A stretch of 64,000 bases of DNA from Flagellimonas aurea (GCF_017313785.1 NZ_JAFLNL010000001.1:310001-374000), one strand, 5' to 3'; positions 46,838 to 55,142 are shown, counted from the stretch's first letter. The notes: generated by a model from the sequence alone, not told the origin. Made by a program: numbers and translations.

Positions 46838-47533
46838 CTATATCATGGCCTTTAATGGTTTGTTCTGACTTTCGGTCACGATTTGACCGTCGAATAAATT
46901 GATTACCCTGTGCGCATAATGCGAATCCCTATCGGAGTGTGTTACCATAACAATGGTGGTCCCCTCTTGGTTCAGCTCGGTCAACAGGTTCATTACCTCT
47001 ATACCGTTTTTGGAATCCAGGTTACCGGTCGGCTCATCCGCCAAGATCAGTTTTGGATTGGTGACCACGGCCCTTGCGATGGCAACCCTTTGCTGTTGCC
47101 CCCCGGAAAGTTGTTGGGGAAAGTGCTTTTCTCGGTGTGCGATTTTCATGCGTTCCAGTACCTTCTGCACTTTTTCTTTGCGCTCGGCCTTGTTCATCTT
47201 AAGGTAGATCAATGGCAGTTCCACGTTTTCAAAAACGGTGAGCTCATCGATCAGGTTAAAGCTCTGGAACACAAAGCCCAGATTCCCCTTTCGCAATTGG
47301 GTGCGTTGACTTTCCTTTAATCCGCCGACTTCGTGCCCTGCGAAGTTGTAGCTTCCCTGCGTGGGGTTGTCCAACATCCCTATAATGTTCAACAAGGTCG
47401 ACTTTCCACATCCGGAGGGGCCCATGATCGCCACAAATTCCCCTTCTTCAACCTTAAGGTTTACGCCATTTAGGGCCAAGGTTTCCACTTCTTCTGTTCG
47501 GAAACTTTTTTTAAGATCTGTAATTTTTATCAT
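46838..47533 (-). CDS. ABC transporter ATP-binding protein, LolD/MacB type (canonical)
   Basis: A 231-aa nucleotide-binding subunit with complete motifs: Walker A GPSGCGKSTLLNIIGML, Q-loop FVFQSFNLIDELTV, signature LSGGQQQRVAIARAVV, Walker B LILADEPTGNLDS and H-loop VTHSDRDSHYA. The frame extends to 47581, but MIKITDLKKSFRTEEVETLA is the usual family N-terminus, so 47533 was chosen. The 16 extra residues are low-complexity. It lies between the adaptor and the permease array, as in macAB-type loci, and is presumed to power the permeases. Confidence 0.93.
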   Translation of the reverse strand: MIKITDLKKSFRTEEVETLALNGVNLKVEEGEFVAIMGPSGCGKSTLLNIIGMLDNPTQGSYNFAGHEVGGLKESQRTQLRKGNLGFVFQSFNLIDELTVFENVELPLIYLKMNKAERKEKVQKVLERMKIAHREKHFPQQLSGGQQQRVAIARAVVTNPKLILADEPTGNLDSKNGIEVMNLLTELNQEGTTIVMVTHSDRDSHYAHRVINLFDGQIVTESQNKPLKAMI

Positions 47534-47598
47534 TGTAATGGTTGTTTGATTGCTTTTTAAAGACTGTTCATTTTTGCTCATTGTTACATTTCTGCGGA

Positions 47599-48849
47599 TT
47601 ATTTCAATACAATCCGTTCCGCATCGCCAAAACTATCGTAGTTACTGGTAATGACCTGTTCTCCAGGCTGAAGCCCCTCAAGGACCTCATAATATCTTGA
47701 GTTTTGTTTGCCCAATCGCACATTGCGCTTAATGGCCTCATTGCCATCGGGACTTACCACGAAGACCCATTGTCCTCCCGTGCTTTGGAAAAAACCTCCT
47801 TTGGGAAGCAACATGGCATCGTTGGATTCGCCCAATTGCAATCGTATGTTGTAGCTCTGACCTGCTCTTATGGTTTCGGGTTTTTCGTCCACAAAAACCA
47901 AATCGACCCTAAACCTGCCGTTCCGTACTTCGGGGTACACCTTGCGCAAGCGCAGTTTGTACTCGTTTCCATTTCGCTCCAAAGAAGCGGAAAGATCTCT
48001 CTTTACACGGTCAATATAATGCTCATCGATATCCGCTTCGATTTTAAAATCGGTCAGTACATTGATCTGGCCGATACGCTGTCCCTGAGAAATGTTCTGG
48101 CCTATCTCGGCATCCAAAAAGCCCAATTGGCCATCGGCCGGGGCTCGAACGTTCAAATGGTCCAACCGCTCGTAGACCATGGACAATGTTTTCTGCATAC
48201 GATCTAGGTCCGTATCCAGTCCCTTTAATGAGGTTTCTCTCAATTCATCATCCTGCTCGGTCTGTAACTTTACTATTTCGTATTGTTTTTGTGCCAATTC
48301 GTAATCTTCCTTTGATTTTAGGTATGTTTCCTTGGAAACCAGTTCCTCTTCATATAGCTCTTTGTTCTGCTCGTAAGCTCGTTTTAAGCGTTGCACATCG
48401 TATTGTGCAGTGGCCAAGGATTTTCTGCCCTCCACTTGTCTGGAATCAAAAGTAAGTTTGGTGGAACGTAGATCGTTCTGTTTAAGGGCCAAGTTGCTTT
48501 CGCTTGCCAAAATTTGCTCGTACAGGGCCATGTTCTCCAATTTAAGAATAATGTCCCCTTGCTTGACCATGGAACCTTCTTCGATCAATTTTTCGGATAC
48601 CCGGCCTCCTTCATAGGCATCCATATAAATGGTGGCGATAGGTGCCACGTTCCCATTTATGGTTATGTAGTCGTCAAATTTGCCCGCGGTCACCGAGGAG
48701 ATGGACAAGCGGTCCTTCTCTGTCCTAAAGGTGGACATGGAGCTGGCAAAAATCAACTTATAGCCAACGAACAAGAGCAATATGCCCAAAGCGATGTAGC
48801 CGTAATGCTTGAGTTTAAGTCCTTTCTTTTTCTCTAATTGTATATCCAT
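47599..48849 (-). CDS. HlyD/MacA-like periplasmic adaptor (membrane fusion protein)
   Basis: A 416-aa adaptor that bridges an inner-membrane ABC permease and an outer-membrane TolC channel. One N-terminal membrane anchor spans about residues 15-34 (YGYIALGILLLFVGYKLIF). A lipoyl/barrel-sandwich half (GNVAPIATIYMDAYEGGRVS) comes next, then a long coiled-coil hairpin (about 100-215), a second barrel half (VRAPADGQLGFLDAEIGQNI) and beta-barrel/MP domains to the end (VLEGLQPGEQVITSNYDSF). It lies 8 nt after the tolC-like gene, and only one adaptor serves the whole operon. Confidence 0.93.
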   Translation of the reverse strand: MDIQLEKKKGLKLKHYGYIALGILLLFVGYKLIFASSMSTFRTEKDRLSISSVTAGKFDDYITINGNVAPIATIYMDAYEGGRVSEKLIEEGSMVKQGDIILKLENMALYEQILASESNLALKQNDLRSTKLTFDSRQVEGRKSLATAQYDVQRLKRAYEQNKELYEEELVSKETYLKSKEDYELAQKQYEIVKLQTEQDDELRETSLKGLDTDLDRMQKTLSMVYERLDHLNVRAPADGQLGFLDAEIGQNISQGQRIGQINVLTDFKIEADIDEHYIDRVKRDLSASLERNGNEYKLRLRKVYPEVRNGRFRVDLVFVDEKPETIRAGQSYNIRLQLGESNDAMLLPKGGFFQSTGGQWVFVVSPDGNEAIKRNVRLGKQNSRYYEVLEGLQPGEQVITSNYDSFGDAERIVLK

Positions 48850-48857
48850 GGTTTATT

Positions 48858-50192
48858 TTAGTTGATGTTAAATATGGGCAGACCGCTGTAAAAATCAATG
48901 GTACTTTGATTGACTTTTAACCTTAATCCCACCTGTAAGTTCTCGTTCTGTGCCACACCGAAAAGGTTCTTGGCCTGAAACAGTTCCAACGCATTGATCA
49001 ATCCCTTTTCATATCTTTTTTGAGCAATGGTGAAGGCCAATTCCTGTGCATCGACCTTTTGTAGGCTCTGCTCATATTCCGCAATAAGTGCACGGTTGTC
49101 CTGGACCAATTGTTGCAACAGTTTGAACAGTTCCTGCTCTTGTATCTCAAGGTTGTTCTTGGCCTGCATGTAAGCTATCTTTTGCTGTTTTACCCTGGAG
49201 TGATTGGCCCACCCATTGGTAATCGGAATGTTCAACTGGGCACCGACAAACTTGGATTGGTTGTCGTTGAACTGGGTCTTAAATGGAATTACATTGCCAT
49301 CCTCATCCACATTGGTCTCAAAATAACTGGTTCCGTAACCTGCAAAAAGGGATAAAGAGGGGAATAGGTCCCCCCTTGTGGCCTGCATCTGCTTTTTGGC
49401 CGCGGAAACACGATACTCCTGTGCCTTTACCAAGGGAACAAATCCGCGGGCCGACCGATACAGCGAATCCAAGGTCACTTCTCGGTTGGGCAAGGTCTCT
49501 TCAAGGGTTTCTTGGATCTCAATGTCCGTAGCGCCGATCAGGTTCATTTCTTGTAAAAGCACCAGTTTGGCATTTGTCAATTGGTTGCGGTTCTGGGTCA
49601 ATAGAAACTTATCCCCCAAAAGGTTGGATTCAGCTTCGTAAAGATCGGCCCCTGCCATCAATCCCAATTCTACTTGTTTTTCGACCAAATCGTAATTGGC
49701 CTGTGAAATTTCCAATTGTTCCAAAGTATTGTTCACTAGGCCTTGAAAGAACTTGATATCGTAAAACGCACTCATCACCCTAAAGGCCAACAAGAACTTT
49801 TCCTGTAGAATGTCCTCTTGGGTTGCCTTATAAATAAATTTTGACGCTCTTATCGAATTCATCTTTTGAAAACCGCGGAACAGGTCCAAACTGGCATTGA
49901 GCGAATAGTTGTTGCTGAAGAATTCCGTGTTCACGTAATCGTTGGTCTGGGGGTCGGCGGACCTACCATATCGTATAGTATAGTCGGTGGAGCCGCTTAC
50001 CGATGGCAACAGGTCACGTATGGACTGCCGATAAGATTCCTTGCTGGATTCATTGTTGTACGAGGTATTCTTTACCTGAAGGTTGTGTTCGATGGCATAA
50101 GCCACACATTCTTCCAACGTCCATACCTCTTGGGAAAACCCAAGGAACGAAGCCAATAATAAAAAGGTTGTTATGTTTATTTTTAGATTCAT
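48858..50192 (-). CDS. TolC-family outer membrane efflux protein
   Basis: A 444-aa outer-membrane channel protein with signal peptide about 1-20 (ending FLGFSQ). The two repeated helical/strand halves of the TolC family are visible. The first begins WTLEECVAYAIEHNLQVKN, and the second carries VGAQLNIPITNGWANHSRVKQ, with the long alpha-barrel helices typical of efflux OEPs. It is the first gene of the export operon and divergent from an NtrC-type regulator across 204 nt. It provides the exit duct for whatever the permeases and adaptor handle. Confidence 0.93.
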   Translation of the reverse strand: MNLKINITTFLLLASFLGFSQEVWTLEECVAYAIEHNLQVKNTSYNNESSKESYRQSIRDLLPSVSGSTDYTIRYGRSADPQTNDYVNTEFFSNNYSLNASLDLFRGFQKMNSIRASKFIYKATQEDILQEKFLLAFRVMSAFYDIKFFQGLVNNTLEQLEISQANYDLVEKQVELGLMAGADLYEAESNLLGDKFLLTQNRNQLTNAKLVLLQEMNLIGATDIEIQETLEETLPNREVTLDSLYRSARGFVPLVKAQEYRVSAAKKQMQATRGDLFPSLSLFAGYGTSYFETNVDEDGNVIPFKTQFNDNQSKFVGAQLNIPITNGWANHSRVKQQKIAYMQAKNNLEIQEQELFKLLQQLVQDNRALIAEYEQSLQKVDAQELAFTIAQKRYEKGLINALELFQAKNLFGVAQNENLQVGLRLKVNQSTIDFYSGLPIFNIN

Positions 50193-50262
50193 AGTGTATT
50201 ACTGTGCCAAACTGTATTCTATTCTTATGCCAAAATATTTTAAAATTGATTATCAGACAGTT

Positions 50263-50278
50263 ACACTTGATAAAGTGT
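50263..50278. promoter_or_regulatory. Dyad in tolC/ntrC divergent region, candidate operator
   Basis: ACACTT (50263-50268) and AAGTGT (50273-50278) are perfect inverted half sites with GATA between them. The site lies 70 nt upstream of the tolC-like ATG and 118 nt upstream of the regulator ATG, a plausible place for an activator. No sigma-54 promoter was found in the region. Confidence 0.3.
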
Positions 50279-50396
50279 TCTCAAGATAAAGCAGGTGTAA
50301 AAATTTTGTACAAAAAATGTCCAAATATTTTACAGTAAGGCAGACCATATTGAAGCAATTACTAGTTTTAGCTGTCCATTTGAATACTGTTATCCA

Positions 50397-51755
50397 ATGA
50401 TTGATGCCAAAATCTTAGTGGTCGATGATAATAAGAGTGTGCTGAGTGCTCTGGAAATTCTTTTACAGTTTGAGTATAAAAGTGTTCAAACCATCTTCAA
50501 CCCCAACCAGATTTCTTCCTTTCCAAATCTTGAGGATATGGACATTGTATTGTTGGACATGAACTTCTCCGCTGGTGTCAACACCGGAAACGAGGGATTG
50601 TATTGGCTCAACGAAATTAAAAAAAGGTCCCCTAACACATCGGTAATTATGATGACCGCCTACGGGGCCGTTGATTTGGCGGTAAGGGCATTAAAACAGG
50701 GGGCTTCTGACTTTGTTCTGAAACCTTGGAACAACGAGCGGTTGATGACCACGGTGAAATCTGCTTACGAACTTCGAAAATCGAAGCAGGAAATACACAA
50801 CCTCAAGAAAAAGGAGAACAATTTAAAACAGGTCATTAATCAGGATCGTAATTTTATCATCGGCCAGTCCAAAGCACTGACCTCTGTGCTCAACCTCGTG
50901 GCCAAGGTTGCGAAAACCGACGTTAATGTGCTGATCACGGGTGAGAACGGCACTGGAAAAGAATTGATAGCCCGTGAGCTGCACCGTCTTTCCAACAGAA
51001 AAAATGAAGTTTTTATAGGTGTGGATATGGGCTCCATTGCTGAGAATTTATTCGAAAGCGAGCTTTTTGGCCATACCAAAGGTTCGTTTACCGATGCCAA
51101 GGAAGATCGAGCGGGCAAGTTTGAGGCCGCCCATCAAGGTAGTTTGTTCTTGGATGAAATCGGAAACCTTTCATTGCAGATGCAGGCCAAATTATTGTCT
51201 TCCATCCAGAACAAATCAGTGGTACGCGTAGGTTCCAATAAGCCTACAGAAGTAGATATCAGATTGATATGTGCGACCAACTGCAATTTGGAGCAAATGG
51301 TTGCCGATGGACTCTTCCGGGAAGATCTAGTGTACCGTATCAACACCATTCATATTGAGGTGCCACCACTTCGCGAACGCGATGGGGACATTTTGGTGCT
51401 TGCCGATTTTTTCCTGAAAAAATTTGCTCACAAATACGATAAATCGGGCCTACGAATGAACCAGGCGTCCCAGGAGAAACTGATGGAATACCCCTGGCCC
51501 GGAAATGTACGGGAGCTGCAACATACCATGGAACGTGCCGTAATATTATCTGACGGTAACGTACTTAAACCATCGGATTTTTTGCTGCATGCCAAGCCCA
51601 TGCAATCCATGGACAGCGAACCCATGACCCTAAATGAAATGGAGCAACAAATGATCAACAGGGCCTTGGAGCAGAACGAGGGAAACTATAGTGCAGCTGC
51701 GGAACAATTGGGTATTTCTCGCCAAACGCTCTACAATAAGTTGAAAAAAAAGTGA
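50397..51755 (+). CDS. Sigma-54-dependent response regulator (NtrC family)
   Basis: A 452-aa cytoplasmic regulator. The receiver domain has the phospho-acceptor in VLLDMNF (D54), with the T in MMTAYGA and the K in FVLKPW. The AAA+ domain has Walker A GENGTGKELIA, Walker B GSLFLDEIGN and the arginine finger region FREDLVYRIN. The sigma-54 contact loop reads GSFTDA instead of GAFTGA. A Fis-type HTH lies at the C-terminus (YSAAAEQLGISRQTLYNKL). Its kinase follows 3 nt downstream, and the divergent tolC-permease operon is the obvious target by position, although no sigma-54 site was found between them. Confidence 0.93.
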   Translation: MIDAKILVVDDNKSVLSALEILLQFEYKSVQTIFNPNQISSFPNLEDMDIVLLDMNFSAGVNTGNEGLYWLNEIKKRSPNTSVIMMTAYGAVDLAVRALKQGASDFVLKPWNNERLMTTVKSAYELRKSKQEIHNLKKKENNLKQVINQDRNFIIGQSKALTSVLNLVAKVAKTDVNVLITGENGTGKELIARELHRLSNRKNEVFIGVDMGSIAENLFESELFGHTKGSFTDAKEDRAGKFEAAHQGSLFLDEIGNLSLQMQAKLLSSIQNKSVVRVGSNKPTEVDIRLICATNCNLEQMVADGLFREDLVYRINTIHIEVPPLRERDGDILVLADFFLKKFAHKYDKSGLRMNQASQEKLMEYPWPGNVRELQHTMERAVILSDGNVLKPSDFLLHAKPMQSMDSEPMTLNEMEQQMINRALEQNEGNYSAAAEQLGISRQTLYNKLKKK

Positions 51756-51758
51756 TCT

Positions 51759-53111
51759 ATGGCCAGTAGAAATTTTTATATACAACTTATTCTCAGGGTT
51801 ATTTTTATAACCATTACTGCTGTTGTATTGGCATTTTCAGTGGCTTTTAAATGGTATTTTTTCTTCGGGCTCTGTGTGCTTTTTTTAGTGGCACAGGTGT
51901 TTTCATTGATAACATTTATCAACCGGACCAACCGCAAAATCGCCTATTTTTTCGATGCCATTAAAAACGAGGATTTCACCCTTCGGTTTCCCGAAGGTGT
52001 TACCATTGAGTCTTTCAAAGAGCTGAACAAAAGTTTAAACCGTGTAAATGGACTTATCCAAGAGGTACATATGCAACTCCAGATACGGGAACAGTACTAT
52101 CAAGAAATCCTAAAACAGGCGAGCATCGGCATCATGACCTATAATGAGAAAGGCCACATCCTTTTTGCCAACCCTACCTTGGAAAAGTTGTTGGATTACA
52201 CTCCTTTGAACCATATTAAACAATTAAAGCAGGTTGATGAAACCCTCTACCAGATATTTAAAAATTTCAATCCCTTTGAACGCAAGTTGTTCCAATTGTC
52301 CAACGAACGGGAACAAATTCAATTGGCGCTCAAGTCCACTCCGTTGATGTTGAACGGTCAGTCCTTGCAATTGGTCGTGGTACAAGATATCCATAAAGAG
52401 CTTGACGAAAAAGAAACCGAGTCTTGGGTAAGGCTTATTCGCGTGCTGACCCACGAGATTATGAACACCATTACCCCGATTGCCTCTATATCGGATTCCA
52501 TCATAAAGTATTACCGAAAGGGTGACAAGATCACCCCAATGGAGGAGCTGGAAGAGGTTCAGATCAAAAACACCTTAAAGGGCCTGGAAGTGATCAAAGA
52601 GCAAGGAGGCGACCTGATGGACTTTGTACAATCGTACAGGAGCCTACTGCATGTACCGGAACCCAACAAGTCATTGGTCAAGGGAAAGGACCTTCTGGAA
52701 AAAATCGACGTGCTGATGTCGGCCAGGTTGGTGGATGGGGAAAGTGAGTTCGCCACCGTTTGCCATCCAGAGGATTTGGAATTTTACATTGATGAGAAAC
52801 AAATTTCCCAAGTACTGATCAATTTGGGAAAAAATGCTTTGCAAGCGGTAGAGTCCACAAACGCAGGAAAAGTACAAATGATTGCCGGAATTGATGAAAA
52901 CGGCTCCAAATTCATAGATATTCGTGATAACGGACCCGGTATTCCTCCCGAAGTAATGGACGAGATATTTGTCCCGTTTTTTACCACAAAGAGTGAAGGT
53001 ACCGGAATTGGGCTAAGCCTTTCCAAAAGAGTGATGCAACTTCACGGGGGGAGCATCCAAGTACGTTCGGTTCCCGATTCGGAAACTGTTTTCCGACTTA
53101 CCTTTGCATAA
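51759..53111 (+). CDS. Membrane-bound sensor histidine kinase (NtrY/PAS type)
   Basis: A 450-aa kinase with two adjacent membrane segments (about 8-28 and 32-54), a HAMP-like linker (about 55-105), a PAS domain (about 108-215), a dimerisation/phospho-acceptor helix with H232 in LTHEIMNTITPI, and an HATPase_c domain with N-box LINLGKNALQAVE, G1 DNGPGIPPE and G2 GTGIGLSLSK. With almost no periplasmic loop it probably senses membrane or cytoplasmic signals. It pairs with the upstream response regulator (3 nt). A Gre-like protein gene follows within 7 nt. Confidence 0.93.
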   Translation: MASRNFYIQLILRVIFITITAVVLAFSVAFKWYFFFGLCVLFLVAQVFSLITFINRTNRKIAYFFDAIKNEDFTLRFPEGVTIESFKELNKSLNRVNGLIQEVHMQLQIREQYYQEILKQASIGIMTYNEKGHILFANPTLEKLLDYTPLNHIKQLKQVDETLYQIFKNFNPFERKLFQLSNEREQIQLALKSTPLMLNGQSLQLVVVQDIHKELDEKETESWVRLIRVLTHEIMNTITPIASISDSIIKYYRKGDKITPMEELEEVQIKNTLKGLEVIKEQGGDLMDFVQSYRSLLHVPEPNKSLVKGKDLLEKIDVLMSARLVDGESEFATVCHPEDLEFYIDEKQISQVLINLGKNALQAVESTNAGKVQMIAGIDENGSKFIDIRDNGPGIPPEVMDEIFVPFFTTKSEGTGIGLSLSKRVMQLHGGSIQVRSVPDSETVFRLTFA

Positions 53112-53118
53112 CCAAATT

Positions 53119-53562
53119 ATGAAAAAAGCACTATTGGAATTTTGTTGGGACTATGTGAACGAACGCTCGGAACGCCTTAAAAAACAGAGTGGGGAGCTAC
53201 AGGAATCCTTGGGCTCCGAAACCAAAAGTTCAGCAGGGGACAAACATGAGACGGGTAGGGCCATGGTACAGTTGGAACAGGAAAAGCTCGGGCAACAATT
53301 ACAGGAAATCGATACTACGCGCGGCATTCTCAGTAAAATCAATATTGATGGCACTTCCGGGAAAATACGGCTGGGGTCCTTGGTACAAACCAGTATGGCA
53401 CATTATTTCTTAGCTATTTCCGCTGGGGCTTTCAACCAAAATAACACGGTTGTGTACTGTATTTCCACAAATGCCCCTATTGCCAAATTGTTGTTGGGAA
53501 AAGAAAAAGGGGAGCGATTTACCTTTAATGGTACAGAACAGGAGATATTGGAAGTAGATTAA
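53119..53562 (+). CDS. GreA/GreB C-terminal-domain-like protein
   Basis: A 147-aa soluble protein. The N-terminal half (residues 1-75) is a charged helical hairpin resembling a coiled coil (LKKQSGELQESLGSETK, LEQEKLGQQLQEIDTTRGIL). The C-terminal part (GKIRLGSLVQTS to the end) looks like the FKBP-like C-terminal domain of Gre factors: STNAPIAKLLLGKEKGERF matches their SPLGKALLGK consensus. It could act on RNA polymerase secondary channel or merely share the fold. An in-frame ATG at 53104 overlaps the kinase stop. 53119 (MKKALLEFCWDYV) was preferred. It overlaps the convergent gene by 4 nt. Confidence 0.7.
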   Translation: MKKALLEFCWDYVNERSERLKKQSGELQESLGSETKSSAGDKHETGRAMVQLEQEKLGQQLQEIDTTRGILSKINIDGTSGKIRLGSLVQTSMAHYFLAISAGAFNQNNTVVYCISTNAPIAKLLLGKEKGERFTFNGTEQEILEVD

Positions 53563-54176
53563 GCCTCGTCTTCCACCAATTCCATATTGGGTTTATCACG
53601 ATAAAAAACGATGATGAGAAAAAGGATTCCTATAATTATCAGGAATACAATTTCAATTCGGGACAACAGTTCGTTCATGCCCAAAGATCTCTTGGAGCGT
53701 TGTGTCAATTGTCTCCCTTCGGAAAGTTGGACCTCTGCAAGTTCGTCCAGATTTGTGCTGATGCTGTTCAAAACCGCAGTGATATCCTCTTCAGAAGCCT
53801 GGTCATTCAAATGCTTCTCTTCCAAGGTTTTGAGTTCTGCGTAATTTTCGTTTAAACTTGTTAATTGTAACGATTCCTCACGGGTCAAATCCGTCTTTTC
53901 GAAATCGGCCAAAATAGTCTTTATCTCAGGATATTGTGGAAGCGATTTTTCATCCAATGAATTATATGCCAAGAACATTTCCTTTTCATGAAACAAATTG
54001 TTCAGCCTATAAATATATTCCTGAACAACCAAGCGGTCCTCAAACACAGAATCCACTCCATGCTCCACTGTAGAAAAGTTTCGGTTGTTCAACCGATTGG
54101 ATGCAAGAACCAATAAAAATGCTGCTGCGAGTACAAAACCTGCATGAATTCGTTGTCTTATCGTTCTTTTTGGCAT
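53559..54176 (-). CDS. Four-helix-bundle (4HB_MCP-like) membrane sensor without output domain
   Basis: A 205-aa protein with an N-terminal membrane segment (about 10-26, HAGFVLAAAFLLVLA), an extracytoplasmic helical domain of about 140 residues (EHGVDSVFEDRLVVQEYIYR, SKRSLGMNELLSRIE), a second membrane segment (about 175-194, VFLIIIGILFLIIVFY) and a short acidic tail. The layout is that of the ligand-binding 4HB module of chemoreceptors and kinases, but no HAMP, kinase or signalling domain follows. It may modulate one of the neighbouring kinases, which is inference. Confidence 0.7.
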   Translation of the reverse strand: MPKRTIRQRIHAGFVLAAAFLLVLASNRLNNRNFSTVEHGVDSVFEDRLVVQEYIYRLNNLFHEKEMFLAYNSLDEKSLPQYPEIKTILADFEKTDLTREESLQLTSLNENYAELKTLEEKHLNDQASEEDITAVLNSISTNLDELAEVQLSEGRQLTQRSKRSLGMNELLSRIEIVFLIIIGILFLIIVFYRDKPNMELVEDEA

Positions 54177-54246
54177 CCTTTCTACTTTTTACATGAATTA
54201 AATTAAATATAAGTGAATGATATTAAAATTTTTACGGGGATGCAAA

Positions 54247-54306
54247 TCCACCCGGCCATTAGCTAACCATTCTAATTGAGCAAACCTAATGCTTGAGCCG
54301 GGCGGA
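54247..54306 (-). terminator. Long structured element, possible terminator
   Basis: TCC-A-CCCGGC (54247-54256) pairs with GCCGGG-C-GGA (54297-54306) with one mismatch, and inside it CATTAG (54257-54262) pairs with CTAATG (54286-54291). It lies 17 nt after the stop of the secreted 119-aa protein on the minus strand. No strong T run follows, so termination is only likely. Confidence 0.4.
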
Positions 54307-54322
54307 TATCATCAATCAACTA

Positions 54323-54682
54323 CTACAGTACACTCAACTCGCCAGACTCGAGTGCATTCTTTAAATCAGCTTTAACCACTGGGTGACTGTTAAAAAACCT
54401 TTTTCCATCCGTCTTTTTAATCTTTACAACAACGGTTCCATCTTTTTTCTCTTTGATGTCGGTCACTACCACTTTGTTCCCCACTACTCTTTTATAGTTG
54501 GCGATCCCTCCTTTTTTTATGATGAAGTTTGCCCTTGGAAAATCAATATGTTGAAATTGGGGTGCATCTGGACGACCAATTTCCAGGACGTCACCAACCT
54601 TGATCTCTTGTGGGTTTGCACTTTGTGCATTGATATTTGTGGTCGCTACCACGAACAGAATTGCTAAAACTATAATTCTCAT
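54323..54682 (-). CDS. Small secreted/periplasmic protein, unknown function
   Basis: A 119-aa protein with a cleavable signal peptide (MRIIVLAILFVVATTNINAQ) and a predicted beta-rich mature part (KVGDVLEIGRPDAPQFQHID, KKDGTVVVKIKKTDGKRFF). No family recognised. It follows the second Gre/Rnk-like gene by 43 nt on the same strand, so it is probably read from the sigma-54 promoter at 55204-55219. The combination of a cytoplasmic transcription-factor-like protein and an exported protein in one unit is unusual. Confidence 0.7.
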   Translation of the reverse strand: MRIIVLAILFVVATTNINAQSANPQEIKVGDVLEIGRPDAPQFQHIDFPRANFIIKKGGIANYKRVVGNKVVVTDIKEKKDGTVVVKIKKTDGKRFFNSHPVVKADLKNALESGELSVL

Positions 54683-54725
54683 AACTATTTAATATTTAGG
54701 GTTTATAATTGTTTTCACTATTTTC

Positions 54726-55142
54726 TTAAAAGTCAAAACTGGACAATAATTGGTGTGACTGCTCTACACCGGTTATTTTAAATGATTGTACATCTGTGGG
54801 AAAACCAAACTGTATTTGATCCCCCTCCGCAAGTCCTACCAAGCTCGCCCCAAAAGTGCTCACCACGGAGACCTTGCCTTTCTTGAGGTCTCCCCGTGTA
54901 GAGGGAACCAACTGGAACGTTTGTTGGGCCCCTGGTGCAAATTCCACCGTGACCCTTGAGTTCAAACGAACCACATCGTCCGGCATGTCCGACTCATCCT
55001 CTACCAAAGCCCCGTCTATTCTCTCGCCCAACTGTTCCAAGGCATCCTTATGGGCATAATCCTCATAGAACCTATGGAAGTTCAATATTCTTTTAAGCGT
55101 TAGATAATCCTTTTTCTCCATGATCAGGCTTCCGTATTTCAT
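54726..55142 (-). CDS. GreA/GreB-family (Rnk-like) elongation-factor-related protein
   Basis: A 138-aa protein. After a short helical N-terminus (MKYGSLIMEKKDYLTLKRIL) it has the FKBP-like Gre C-terminal domain: VRLNSRVTVEFAPGAQQTFQ and KKGKVSVVSTFGASLVGLAEG correspond to the Rnk/GreA motifs around the LG.K.. turn. Rnk-type proteins bind RNA polymerase or nucleoside diphosphate kinase regulators. Two Met codons upstream extend it to 55148. MKYG is where close relatives seem to start. It is preceded by a sigma-54 promoter and lies between two NtrC systems, so one of them probably controls it. Confidence 0.78.
   Translation of the reverse strand: MKYGSLIMEKKDYLTLKRILNFHRFYEDYAHKDALEQLGERIDGALVEDESDMPDDVVRLNSRVTVEFAPGAQQTFQLVPSTRGDLKKGKVSVVSTFGASLVGLAEGDQIQFGFPTDVQSFKITGVEQSHQLLSSFDF

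Noticed and set aside
50193..50396. Sigma-54 promoter between the tolC-like gene and the NtrC-type regulator
   Set aside because: Both strands were scanned for GG-N10-GC. TTTGGCA occurs twice but never with GC at the right distance, and one copy is too near the start codon.
53104..53118. Earlier ATG for the first Gre-like protein
   Set aside because: It would only add five residues (MHNQI) overlapping the kinase stop. The second ATG gives the more typical N-terminus.
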